Positions 39,096 to 46,301 of a stretch of 58,736 nucleotides of DNA are shown in pieces. Location of the stretch: assembly GCA_913061515.1 (NCBI GenBank), contig CAJXSF010000016.1, forward strand, positions 1-58,736, written 5' to 3'. The DNA is from an uncultured Gammaproteobacteria bacterium. Lineage in GTDB: Bacteria > Pseudomonadota > Gammaproteobacteria > Pseudomonadales > Pseudohongiellaceae. Position 1 is the stretch's first letter; the number at the start of each line of letters is the position of its first letter. The translations under genes and the position numbers were made by a program. The notes below the pieces were generated by a model. It was not told the origin of the DNA. It did no database searches and saw only the letters and a program-made list of their open reading frames with translations.

Positions 39096-40492
39096 GTGAA
39101 ACAGTGCTACAGGTATACAACACGCTAACACGTAAAAAAGAGCCCTTTGTTCCTTTAGAGCAGGGCAAAGTTAAAATGTATGTGTGTGGAGTGACCACGT
39201 ATGACTACTGTCATATCGGCCACGCCCGTATGTTTGTCGCATTCGATGTGATCTCGCGCTATTTGCGCCACAGTGGTTTCGATGTCACCTATGTGCGCAA
39301 TATCACTGATATTGACGACAAGATTCTCAATCGCGCGAACGCCAACGGTGAATTGTACTCGGACCTAACCGAGCGCTTTATTAAGGCATCTCATGAAGAC
39401 GAGGCGGCATTGTACGTGCAGCGTCCCGACATGGAGCCGCGTGCCACGGCACACATCGATGAGATTATCGAACTCATTCAGCGCCTGGAGCGTGACGACT
39501 ATGCCTATAAAGTGGCAAGTGGAGACGTTTACTACTCAGTGTCACAGTTTGCGAACTATGGGCAATTATCTAATAAGAACCCAGAGGAGTTGTTAGCCGG
39601 TGCTCGAATAGGAATAGGGGAGTTAAAGCGCGACCCAAGAGACTTTGCACTGTGGAAAGCGGCCGCCGATGGCGAAGTAGGTTGGGACTCCCCTTGGGGC
39701 TATGGTCGGCCTGGTTGGCATATTGAATGTTCAGCGATGTCTACCTGCTGCTTGGGCGATTCCTTTGATATTCATGGTGGGGGTACGGATTTAGAGTTTC
39801 CCCACCACGAAAACGAGCTCGCCCAATCTGAGGCCGCAACGGGCAAGAAATTTGCTAAGTATTGGCTACATAATGGCTCTGTGCGTGTCGACAATGAGAA
39901 AATGTCCAAGTCTTTGGGCAATTTCTTTACTGTGCGTGATGTGCTGCAAAAATACAGTGGCGAGATTATTCGTTATCTGCTGATTTCTAGCCAATATCGC
40001 AGTCCGATTAATTACTCAGAGCAAGGCCTGCATCAAGCGCAGTCTGCGTTGGAGCGTTTCTACACGTCTTTACGCGGTCTGCAGGTCGAGGCAGCGCCAG
40101 ATCTAGTCAATAGTCGTTTTGAGAAAGCCTTCAATGCTGCAATGGATGACGACTTCAATACCCCTGTGGCTTTAGGCGTGCTGTTTGATCTTGCTCGTGA
40201 GATCAACCGCAAGCGTGAGGAAGATCTTGAGTGTGCAACGCAGTTAGGCCGCTTATTGATCAAGCTTGGCGGAGTTCTAGGGCTGTTGCAAGGCTCTCCC
40301 GAGCAGTTTTTACAGGGCAGTGACGACTCAGAAGTCGATGCAGCTTTGATTGATTCCTTGATCGTACAGCGGCGCGAAGCGCGAGAAAATAAAGATTGGG
40401 CGAAGGCTGACCAGATCCGCGATAAGCTCGCAGAGCTTAAAGTTGTTGTCGAAGATTCTGCCGATGGCAGTACATGGCGCATTGAACGATGA
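39074..40492 (+). CDS. cysS: cysteine--tRNA ligase
   Basis: Class I synthetase for tRNA-Cys. The zinc-binding Cys is in [20 protein letters not shown], which also carries the HIGH motif; KMSKSLGNF is the second signature; [21 protein letters not shown] provides further zinc ligands. The start is uncertain: ATG 39074 overlaps glnS by 22 bases and gives 472 residues, whereas GTG 39104 gives [15 protein letters not shown], which lines up best with the E. coli N-terminus. Either way translation is probably coupled to glnS. Confidence 0.95.
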   Translation: MGKNIRLSETVLQVYNTLTRKKEPFVPLEQGKVKMYVCGVTTYDYCHIGHARMFVAFDVISRYLRHSGFDVTYVRNITDIDDKILNRANANGELYSDLTERFIKASHEDEAALYVQRPDMEPRATAHIDEIIELIQRLERDDYAYKVASGDVYYSVSQFANYGQLSNKNPEELLAGARIGIGELKRDPRDFALWKAAADGEVGWDSPWGYGRPGWHIECSAMSTCCLGDSFDIHGGGTDLEFPHHENELAQSEAATGKKFAKYWLHNGSVRVDNEKMSKSLGNFFTVRDVLQKYSGEIIRYLLISSQYRSPINYSEQGLHQAQSALERFYTSLRGLQVEAAPDLVNSRFEKAFNAAMDDDFNTPVALGVLFDLAREINRKREEDLECATQLGRLLIKLGGVLGLLQGSPEQFLQGSDDSEVDAALIDSLIVQRREARENKDWAKADQIRDKLAELKVVVEDSADGSTWRIER

Positions 40493-40519
40493 AATTTACT
40501 AAAAAATTACACTCAGTGA

Positions 40520-40548
40520 TTGACTGATAAAGGCACCCTGAGTATTAT
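40520..40548 (+). promoter_or_regulatory. sigma-70 promoter of the tRNA-Pro/His/Arg operon
   Basis: TTGACT (40520-40525), 17-base spacer, TATTAT (40543-40548), followed by a GC-rich discriminator GCCGACCC. It is 29 bases before tRNA-Pro. Confidence 0.8.
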
Positions 40549-40553
40549 GCCGA

Positions 40554-40573
40554 CCCTGCATTACGGTGCAGGG
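40554..40573 (+). other. leader hairpin just before tRNA-Pro
   Basis: CCCTGCA and TGCAGGG pair perfectly around the six-base loop TTACGG. It ends four bases before the mature 5' end of tRNA-Pro and starts close to the predicted transcription start, so it may be the 5' leader removed by RNase P. Confidence 0.55.
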
Positions 40574-40577
40574 AAAT

Positions 40578-40654
40578 CGGGGTATAGCGCAGTCTGGTAG
40601 CGCGCCTGCTTTGGGAGCAGGATGTCGGGAGTTCGAATCTCTCTACCCCGACCA
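40578..40654 (+). tRNA. tRNA-Pro (anticodon UGG)
   Basis: Complete 77-base cloverleaf with encoded CCA. Acceptor CGGGGTA/TACCCCG; anticodon stem CCTGC/GCAGG with loop TTTGGGA (TGG); T-loop TTCGAAT. First gene of a three-tRNA cluster. Confidence 0.98.
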
Positions 40655-40675
40655 ACTCTTTTTGAAAAGTTCAAT

Positions 40676-40752
40676 GGTGATCGTAGCTCAGTTGGTAGAG
40701 CCCCGGACTGTGACTCCGGTTGTCGTGGGTTCGAGCCCCATCGGTCACCCCA
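40676..40752 (+). tRNA. tRNA-His (anticodon GUG)
   Basis: Complete cloverleaf with the diagnostic extra G at position -1 opposite discriminator C, the identity element for histidyl-tRNA synthetase. Anticodon loop CTGTGAC gives GTG. CCA is encoded. Confidence 0.98.
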
Positions 40753-40803
40753 TTTCCTAACTCACTGACAAGCCCTGTATTTGTCGTGTTCGGACCTTTC
40801 CCC

Positions 40804-40880
<77 letters not shown>

Positions 40881-40899
40881 TTTATCTGATCCAAGCTTG

Positions 40900-42246
40900 T
40901 TATTCCATCGCCGCTACTATTTGCGCAAACTTCTCGTTTACTGGGTAGCGCCCCGAAGTCCAACCTAGTCTTACAATCACTATATCCATTGTTGGGATAA
41001 TCATCATATTCTGCTGTCTATTACCTTGCGCGGCGTAACTGTCCTCTGGCAGGTCTGGCCAGCGTAACTGCTTGTTGCCGCGATTGAGCCACCACTGGTA
41101 TCCATAGGCTCTATCGTTCTCAGATTGATTGGCTTGTGTCGATTCTCTAACCCACTGTGAGCTGACAATTCGCTGGCGGTTAATGACACCCCCATCGAGC
41201 ATTAACTGCCCGATTCGTGCCCAATCCCGTGCAGAGGCGTACAGATAAGAGCTGCCTACGAACACACCGCTGGCATCGGTTTCGAAAATTGCATTGTGTA
41301 AACCTAATGGCTTAGCAATATGTTCTACAAAATCATCATAGCTTGCCTGTGGGCTCGCTCCAGTATGATTGAAGTGTAATCGGCTAAGCAGATTTGCAGT
41401 TCCAGAGCTGTAGTTAAAACGGCTTCCAGGGGGGGTAATAAGAGGCTTGGCCAGAACAAAATCAGATGCTGAGGCCTGCGTAAATAGCATAGCAGTGGCA
41501 TCATCGCCCGGATTGTATTGTTCCGAAAAGTCTAAGCCGTCACTCATCTGCAATAAGTGACGCAACTTAATGTCTCTCCTGTTGTCGTTTGCCCATTGCG
41601 GGAAAAGGGGAGAGCTATCAAGGTCAATCAGGCCTCGATAGTGCAAGTTGCCTATCATAATGGAGCTTAAGCTCTTGGCCATCGACCAACCTAACAAGGG
41701 AGTGTCAGGTCCGGCACCCTGCCCATAGGCCTCGGCTACGATTCTGCCATGCTGAGCCACGAGTAAGGCGCGAGTGTTCAAGCCTTCGTGATTGTCGCTG
41801 TTCAACTGCGCTTGCAGCAATGCCATTAAATCGCTGTTCAGATTAGTGACAGTTTCTCCCCTTGGCCAGTTTGCCTGACTACCCGCTAGGGTTTGTGCCT
41901 TGAGCTGTGTGCGCTGCTCACTAGGGTACTGATTGGCGCAACCGATGCCTTCGATGTAACGGGCTGTTGTTGAGCGCAGACCGAACAGGGACGTATGAAC
42001 ACTGTTATTGCTATTGTCGTATTCGATGCGCAAAAGCTGCAAAACGGGAGAGTACTGAACGAGGTCATCGAAGGCCTGCTGTTCCGAAAAGTGGCTAACA
42101 TAGCGGGCGCTGCATAAAAGTTTGGCGCCGATGCCTGTGGCCACCGAGGGTGTTGCAATGATATAGCGCGGCCCAACGCCAAGTATTGCGCCCATACCGA
42201 TGAGCAAGACGGCTACAATAGCAAAACTTATTAGGATTTTTTTCAT
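40900..42246 (-). CDS. serine hydrolase, class C beta-lactamase fold
   Basis: Membrane-anchored or exported protein of 448 residues with an N-terminal hydrophobic helix (about 5-24). The active-site SxxK motif is SMAKS and the YxS/N motif is YSSG; GYQWWLNRG aligns with the usual C-terminal strand region. Family members include esterases, D-aminopeptidases and penicillin-binding proteins, so a resistance role should not be assumed. Two N-terminal cysteines (LLCSARY, IGCANQY) may form a disulfide. It is followed by no same-strand neighbour and is 20 bases downstream of the DUF502 gene, probably co-transcribed with it. Confidence 0.87.
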   Translation of the reverse strand: MKKILISFAIVAVLLIGMGAILGVGPRYIIATPSVATGIGAKLLCSARYVSHFSEQQAFDDLVQYSPVLQLLRIEYDNSNNSVHTSLFGLRSTTARYIEGIGCANQYPSEQRTQLKAQTLAGSQANWPRGETVTNLNSDLMALLQAQLNSDNHEGLNTRALLVAQHGRIVAEAYGQGAGPDTPLLGWSMAKSLSSIMIGNLHYRGLIDLDSSPLFPQWANDNRRDIKLRHLLQMSDGLDFSEQYNPGDDATAMLFTQASASDFVLAKPLITPPGSRFNYSSGTANLLSRLHFNHTGASPQASYDDFVEHIAKPLGLHNAIFETDASGVFVGSSYLYASARDWARIGQLMLDGGVINRQRIVSSQWVRESTQANQSENDRAYGYQWWLNRGNKQLRWPDLPEDSYAAQGNRQQNMMIIPTMDIVIVRLGWTSGRYPVNEKFAQIVAAME

Positions 42247-42266
42247 GCCAATAATCCTTTTTTTGT

Positions 42267-42863
42267 TTAGTTAAGTGTCTTCTGTCCTAATCCAGCACTC
42301 ATGATTAAATGCAGAGCTTCGCCAGGGGTAAGGTCGGTTTTTTCAATTTGGGATCTCGAGACAATTAGCATATAGCCACCGGCTTGATAGCTCATCGGCA
42401 AATACACAGCGACCTCTTCTTCGTCGATCATGTCTGAAAGTTTCGTACCTTTCTCGCTGCCTTGCTTGGTGACGATGCCAAGAAGTTTGCCCTCAATTTG
42501 CGGTAGTTTTACCCAGACAACCGATTGGTCTGAGAAAGTCTTGCCACCCATTAGATCGAGAAAATCTTTAATCGTGCTATAGATGTAGCGCACCACAGGT
42601 ATGCGCTCCATAGTCAACCCTGGCAGTTTAATCACTTGGCGTAGATAACTTTGTCGAGAAAGAATGCCAATTGCCGTGGTAATTGCGATGAAACTTAATA
42701 GGGCTAAACCAGGGAAGTACAAAGACTCAGAAAGTAGAAGGATCCAAAGGGACTTTAGCCATGACTCCATGGTAGTAAAGAGCCAAATGATTAGCTGTAT
42801 TGAAAGCACCACTGGCAGCAAAATAGAAAGGCCAAGGAGAAAACTACGGGTAAGACTGTTCAT
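42267..42863 (-). CDS. DUF502 membrane protein
   Basis: Inner-membrane protein of 198 residues with two N-terminal membrane helices (about 8-30 and 48-68) and a soluble C-terminal domain carrying the family landmarks GLTMERIPVVRYIYSTIKDF and the VYLPMSYQAGGYMLIVSRSQI segment. Function unknown. It is upstream of and co-oriented with the serine hydrolase gene. On the other side lies a 306-base gap that holds a sigma-54 promoter directed away from it. Confidence 0.85.
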   Translation of the reverse strand: MNSLTRSFLLGLSILLPVVLSIQLIIWLFTTMESWLKSLWILLLSESLYFPGLALLSFIAITTAIGILSRQSYLRQVIKLPGLTMERIPVVRYIYSTIKDFLDLMGGKTFSDQSVVWVKLPQIEGKLLGIVTKQGSEKGTKLSDMIDEEEVAVYLPMSYQAGGYMLIVSRSQIEKTDLTPGEALHLIMSAGLGQKTLN

Positions 42864-43056
42864 TTTAAAATCCCTGTTATAGACACCGCCTCAGTGTAGA
42901 GGAGGCTTTAAGTAAATAGTACCGGAAAAATCTACGCATCCGTGCGCAAAAATTTCAATTCTGCTTTGTGATACAAGCACGGTTCGTTCGCAAACAAAGG
43001 CATAGAATTACTCCTAAGCCTAATGACATAAGGGCTGTAGCGAAGTGATGGAAAAC

Positions 43057-43072
43057 TGGCACGATTATCGCT
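43057..43072 (+). promoter_or_regulatory. sigma-54 (-24/-12) promoter
   Basis: TGGCACGATTATCGCT matches the sigma-54 consensus TGGCACG-N4-TTGCW at all seven upstream positions, with GG and GC exactly ten bases apart (GG 43058-43059, GC 43070-43071). Transcription would begin near 43083 and read the DUF1328 and lipoprotein genes. The rest of the 306-base gap (42864-43169) contains no gene; a reading frame crossing it on the minus strand is antisense to DUF1328 and not credible. Confidence 0.75.
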
Positions 43073-43169
43073 ACGTATACAGCGAGAGTTCAGAATCATG
43101 TTCTTCACACGGAGTAAGTGAAGATTCGGAGCTGAACACCAAAAGGAATTTTTAATGGAGGATAGAGCT

Positions 43170-43346
43170 ATGTTGAGTTGGGCGCTTACGTTTTTTGTGA
43201 TTGCAATTGTTGCTGCACTATTTGGCTTCGGTGGCATTGCAGGTGCTGCATCGGGTATTGCACAAATTTTGTTTGTTGTGTTCTTGGTGCTATTCGTAAT
43301 CTCGCTTATTGCGGGTGCAATCAGAGGCAAAACTCCACCGTTATAG
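43170..43346 (+). CDS. DUF1328 small membrane protein (YtjA family)
   Basis: A 58-residue inner-membrane peptide with two hydrophobic helices (about 3-21 and 30-50) and conserved [22 protein letters not shown]. Members are often stress-induced, but their molecular role is unknown. ATG 43170 gives the family start MLSWALTFF and has GGAGG eight bases upstream; an earlier ATG at 43155 also has a ribosome site and cannot be excluded. It is the first gene after the sigma-54 promoter. Confidence 0.88.
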   Translation: MLSWALTFFVIAIVAALFGFGGIAGAASGIAQILFVVFLVLFVISLIAGAIRGKTPPL

Positions 43347-43388
43347 CACGGAAGCAGCAAAAGATTTAATTTAACCAATAGGTCCACT

Positions 43389-43404
43389 AAGGAGAAGTGA
43401 CATG
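43389..43404 (+). promoter_or_regulatory. strong ribosome-binding leader shared with the gene at 45662
   Basis: AAGGAGAAGTGACATG here and AAGGAGAAAGTGACATG at 45648-45664 are identical except for one inserted A. They precede two different lipoprotein genes of the same locus. Confidence 0.6.
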
Positions 43405-43584
43405 AAATTACAGTCGATAGCAGTAGTATTATTTTCAACTCTTATGCTTGCAGCGTGCAACGAAGGTCCTGCAGAGCGCATGGGCGAGAATATCGACGAC
43501 GCAGTCAATGACGCAGGGAATGCGATCGAAGATGCGTGTGAAGATGTACGTGAGGCAGTTAATGCAGAAGATAGTGATTGTTAG
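43402..43584 (+). CDS. tiny acidic lipoprotein (entericidin-like size)
   Basis: A 60-residue lipoprotein: signal peptide ending LMLAAC (Cys19), then a 41-residue mature part, strongly acidic, predicted amphipathic helix with repeats of the form D/E-A-x-N-D/E-A-x (ENIDDAVNDAGNAIEDACEDVREAVN) and two more cysteines including the final residue. The pattern resembles entericidin or other small stress lipoproteins but I cannot assign a family. It is 55 bases after DUF1328 and is followed by a strong terminator. Confidence 0.8.
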   Translation: MKLQSIAVVLFSTLMLAACNEGPAERMGENIDDAVNDAGNAIEDACEDVREAVNAEDSDC

Positions 43585-43602
43585 GCTAAGGCACCTAACG
43601 CT

Positions 43603-43631
43603 AAAGGGCATCGAAAGATGCCCTTTTTTTT
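43603..43631 (+). terminator. intrinsic terminator after the small lipoprotein gene
   Basis: AAAGGGCATC, loop GAAA, GATGCCCTTT (43617-43626), then a T-run to 43631. It ends six bases before the convergent activator gene. Confidence 0.92.
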
Positions 43632-43636
43632 GCCTG

Positions 43637-44968
43637 CTAATCTATATCGTCATATTTTTTAAGCTTGTTATAGAGGGTTTTGACACTTATTCCCAATTTT
43701 TCAGCAGTTTCTGACTTATTGCCATCGAACTCGGCTAGGGTCTGTAAGATCACTTTCTTTTCGATCTCCTCTAAAGAGTCATTGCCTAACTCGGGTTCTA
43801 CTTCGCTTGGGCTGCCCTCCAAAATCAGGTGTTCAACTCCAACAACGTCGTCAGCAAGAATATAGGCACGTTCGATTGTGTGCAGTAATTCGCGCACATT
43901 GCCTGGCCAGTGATATCCGCGAATGCGTTCTAGGGCTTCTTTAGTAATTTCTTTTGAGCTGTCCTCTTCTGCGTTGCGGTGGGCAAGAAAGTGGATAGCT
44001 AGACCTTCAACATCATCGCCGCGCTCACGCAGTGGCGGCACTTTAATAGGAAAGTGGGCAACGCGGAAATAGAGATCTTCTCGCAATACACCGTCTTCGA
44101 TAGCCTGTGTTGGCTCGCGATTAGTTGCGGCGACGATTCGCACGTCAGCGATGCGTGTGTCTTCGCTGCCAACCGGTTTGTATTCGCCAGTCTCTAGCAC
44201 GCGCAGCAATTTTACTTGATGTTCCATGGGCATTTCAGTGATTTCATCAAGGAACAATGTGCCACCTTCGGCTTGTTCGAACACGCCGGCGCGATTAGAG
44301 GTAGCGCCAGTAAAAGCGCCTTTTATATGGCCGAATAGTTCGCTCTCGACCAATTCCATGCTGATGGCGCCGCAATTCAAGGAGATAAACGGTTTGTCAG
44401 CGCGCTCGCTCATTAAGTGGAGTGTGTTAGCGACTAGCTCTTTACCCGTGCCGCTTTCGCCTATGATTAAGATGCTGGCATCAGTACGGGCTGATTTGCG
44501 CACCACTCGGTAGAGTTGTCGCATGGCCTTAGAGGAGCCAATAAGCAAGCCGTATTGGGCCAGTTCACTGCTTATAGTTTCTTGGGTAGGGGCGTTGCGC
44601 TCGCTGATCTCAGAGTGAAGATCCTCTAACAGTTCGTCGAGGATGTCTTCATCTAAAGGGCTGCGCATATGATAAGAAATACCGTTCTGCATCGCCAAGT
44701 CGATACAAGGGTTCGGCTCCCCATCACTGATTAAAATGATCTCTAGCCGGGACGTCGCATCGGAGGCGATAAGCGCTTCTAGCTCCTTCTCGTCAAAATT
44801 CACCGTTTCGATCAAAGCCACATCGACAGAGTGATCCTGTATAGCATTGATCCAATGCTCGCTCGCCTGGGGTGTGATGTGTAGGTAAGAGTTGAATGCT
44901 GATAGCGAGTTTATTGTCGCTTGCAGGTCGTTATCGAGTATCGACGTTAAAATCTTGGCTTGAGCCAT
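43637..44968 (-). CDS. sigma-54-dependent activator with degenerate receiver domain
   Basis: Enhancer-binding protein of 443 residues. The AAA+ domain (about 140-370) is complete: Walker A GESGTGKE, the sigma-54 contact loop GAFTGA, Walker B GGTLFLDE and the arginine-finger region. A Fis-type helix-turn-helix ends the protein (ETAEKLGISVKTLYNKLKKY). The N-terminal 125 residues resemble a receiver, but the phosphorylated aspartate is replaced by Glu54 (DVALIET) and the conserved lysine by arginine (HMRSP), suggesting a phosphorylation-independent activator. No histidine kinase is nearby. AGGAGA precedes the ATG. It lies between two small operons with sigma-54-like promoters, its likely targets. 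Confidence 0.92.
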   Translation of the reverse strand: MAQAKILTSILDNDLQATINSLSAFNSYLHITPQASEHWINAIQDHSVDVALIETVNFDEKELEALIASDATSRLEIILISDGEPNPCIDLAMQNGISYHMRSPLDEDILDELLEDLHSEISERNAPTQETISSELAQYGLLIGSSKAMRQLYRVVRKSARTDASILIIGESGTGKELVANTLHLMSERADKPFISLNCGAISMELVESELFGHIKGAFTGATSNRAGVFEQAEGGTLFLDEITEMPMEHQVKLLRVLETGEYKPVGSEDTRIADVRIVAATNREPTQAIEDGVLREDLYFRVAHFPIKVPPLRERGDDVEGLAIHFLAHRNAEEDSSKEITKEALERIRGYHWPGNVRELLHTIERAYILADDVVGVEHLILEGSPSEVEPELGNDSLEEIEKKVILQTLAEFDGNKSETAEKLGISVKTLYNKLKKYDDID

Positions 44969-45000
44969 TTGAATCTCCTGTTCTAGGCTCCGGGAAAGGA

Positions 45001-45029
45001 AATGTAGTGAATTAATGTAATTCTGACAA
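45001..45029 (-). promoter_or_regulatory. candidate sigma-70 promoter for the sigma-54 activator
   Basis: On the minus strand: TTGTCA (45024-45029), 17-base spacer, TACATT (45001-45006), 33 bases before the start codon. Confidence 0.5.
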
Positions 45030-45112
45030 GCATTTCTGTAAGACTTTCCCTATGAGGTCACATTTCTTGTGGTTGTACTCTCTACAGCCCAGTAATCGCG
45101 AGGTGCAGGAGT

Positions 45113-45128
45113 TGGCATAGTTCTTGTA
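45113..45128 (+). promoter_or_regulatory. second candidate sigma-54 promoter
   Basis: TGGCATAGTTCTTGTA keeps TGGCA, the spacing and TTG of the -24/-12 consensus but has T in place of the final C of the GC doublet. Transcription would start near 45139, about 58 bases before the helical-bundle gene. Weaker than the site at 43057. Confidence 0.45.
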
Positions 45129-45196
45129 ATTAATCCTGATAGGGGGTCGTGATTTTTCTACGATTCAAATGTGGGGATAGATGAGAGTAAATCAAT

Positions 45197-45643
45197 ATGA
45201 GTAATTCAGACCTTAGACTGATAAGTATTGTGCGGTTGCTCTGTAAGCAAGCTCAACTGCTGTATGAGGAGCTAGCTGTTGCGTTATCTGACCAGCAAGC
45301 GAAAAACGTGTTGAGGAAACTGGCACGGCATCGCGTTGAAACATTGCAGGCGATCTCTACTGATGCAGCCCCAGAATTAAACATTGGCAACGGTAACACA
45401 GTGGTGCCGCAAGAAATACTAACGGCCAATGAGGTTGCGAAAAGTAAAATACGAGAATCTGGGGCCGAAGAGGCAATCAACTACTTAGTAGAGGGAAACA
45501 AACGGGAAGTTAGTTTTCTTCGCCAAGAGGTTAGAAATATCAACAACTACGCGCTGCGTAGACGTTTGTCATCATTCGTCGCAGTACTGCAAATGGATTT
45601 TGACCAACTGCAAATGCTTGCGCGCAATCGCCATCACCAATGA
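45197..45643 (+). CDS. helical-bundle protein, possibly DUF2383-like
   Basis: Soluble protein of 148 residues that looks all-alpha. The opening LRLISIVRLLCKQAQLLYEELAVAL and the central NKREVSFLRQEV helices resemble PA2169/DUF2383-type four-helix bundles, which are related to ferritin-like folds, but no diiron ExxH pairs are evident, so metal binding is not supported. It is divergent from the activator gene and co-directional with the lipoprotein gene 18 bases downstream. The family assignment is tentative. Confidence 0.65.
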   Translation: MSNSDLRLISIVRLLCKQAQLLYEELAVALSDQQAKNVLRKLARHRVETLQAISTDAAPELNIGNGNTVVPQEILTANEVAKSKIRESGAEEAINYLVEGNKREVSFLRQEVRNINNYALRRRLSSFVAVLQMDFDQLQMLARNRHHQ

Positions 45644-45661
45644 TCAAAAGGAGAAAGTGAC

Positions 45662-46237
45662 ATGGAAAATCATAAAACAGTTATGAGAAGTGACTTAAAG
45701 ATGCGAAAGGGAATACGGCATTTCGGAGGCATCATGTTAGGCAGCATCTTGCTTGCGGCTTGTGCTAGCAGCGAAGTGCCCTACGCACCGGCTTCTGACG
45801 TCGGAGAAGTGGGGTATACCGAGAGTCAGTTGAGCAATGATCGTTATCGTGTGAGTTTTACTGGACGATCAGACACTCCGTTAGAGACTGTTCAGGACTA
45901 TACGCTTCTAAGAGCGGCCGAACTGACAGTCGCGCAGAACTATGATTGGTTTGAAGTGGTCGATCGTACGGCAATCCCACACCTTGAAGACGATAACTCC
46001 GCTCGGGCTGCCGTGCAGATAAGCACAGGGACTGCATCCCAAACTCGTTGTGGCTTGATTGCATGCACAACTACCCAAACCTCGCCAGCGTTCCCGCGCT
46101 CGGAAATGGATTTCCCAGCGCAGCGAGAGCATTTTGTTGCCAGCATGGAAGTGGTAATGGGGCAGGGGGAGCATGAACGCTCGGGTGACATCTATGATGC
46201 CCGTGAAGTAATTGCCTCTATACGCTCTGATTTTTAG
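45662..46237 (+). CDS. lipoprotein, CC0125/CC1285-like
   Basis: Protein of 191 residues with a lipobox SILLAAC (Cys34 from ATG 45662; shorter signal peptides would start at Met8 or Met14). The mature part carries YRVSFTGRSDTPLETVQDYTLLRAAELTVAQNYDWFEVVDR, which I associate with the CC0125/CC1285 lipoprotein family of unknown function, plus a short cysteine hairpin (TRCGLIACTTT). AAGGAGA lies eight bases before the start. Second gene of the operon; ends at a strong terminator. Confidence 0.78.
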   Translation: MENHKTVMRSDLKMRKGIRHFGGIMLGSILLAACASSEVPYAPASDVGEVGYTESQLSNDRYRVSFTGRSDTPLETVQDYTLLRAAELTVAQNYDWFEVVDRTAIPHLEDDNSARAAVQISTGTASQTRCGLIACTTTQTSPAFPRSEMDFPAQREHFVASMEVVMGQGEHERSGDIYDAREVIASIRSDF

Positions 46238-46261
46238 AGGCTAGCGGCACAAGGATGTGCC

Positions 46262-46301
46262 AAGCCCTGTCGCAGCTTGCGTGTCTGCGACAGGGCTTTT
46301 T
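46262..46301 (+). terminator. intrinsic terminator after the CC0125-like gene
   Basis: AAGCCCTGTCGCA (46262-46274), an 11-base loop, TGCGACAGGGCTT (46286-46298), then T-run. It touches the stop codon of the convergent receptor gene and may also help end that transcript. Confidence 0.9.

Noticed and set aside
40900..42246. Beta-lactamase resistance gene
   Set aside because: SxxK and YxS motifs are shared by many esterases and peptidases; nothing specific to beta-lactam hydrolysis is visible.
42932..43438. 168-residue minus-strand open frame
   Set aside because: It is antisense to DUF1328 and crosses the sigma-54 promoter; composition is low-complexity and not protein-like.
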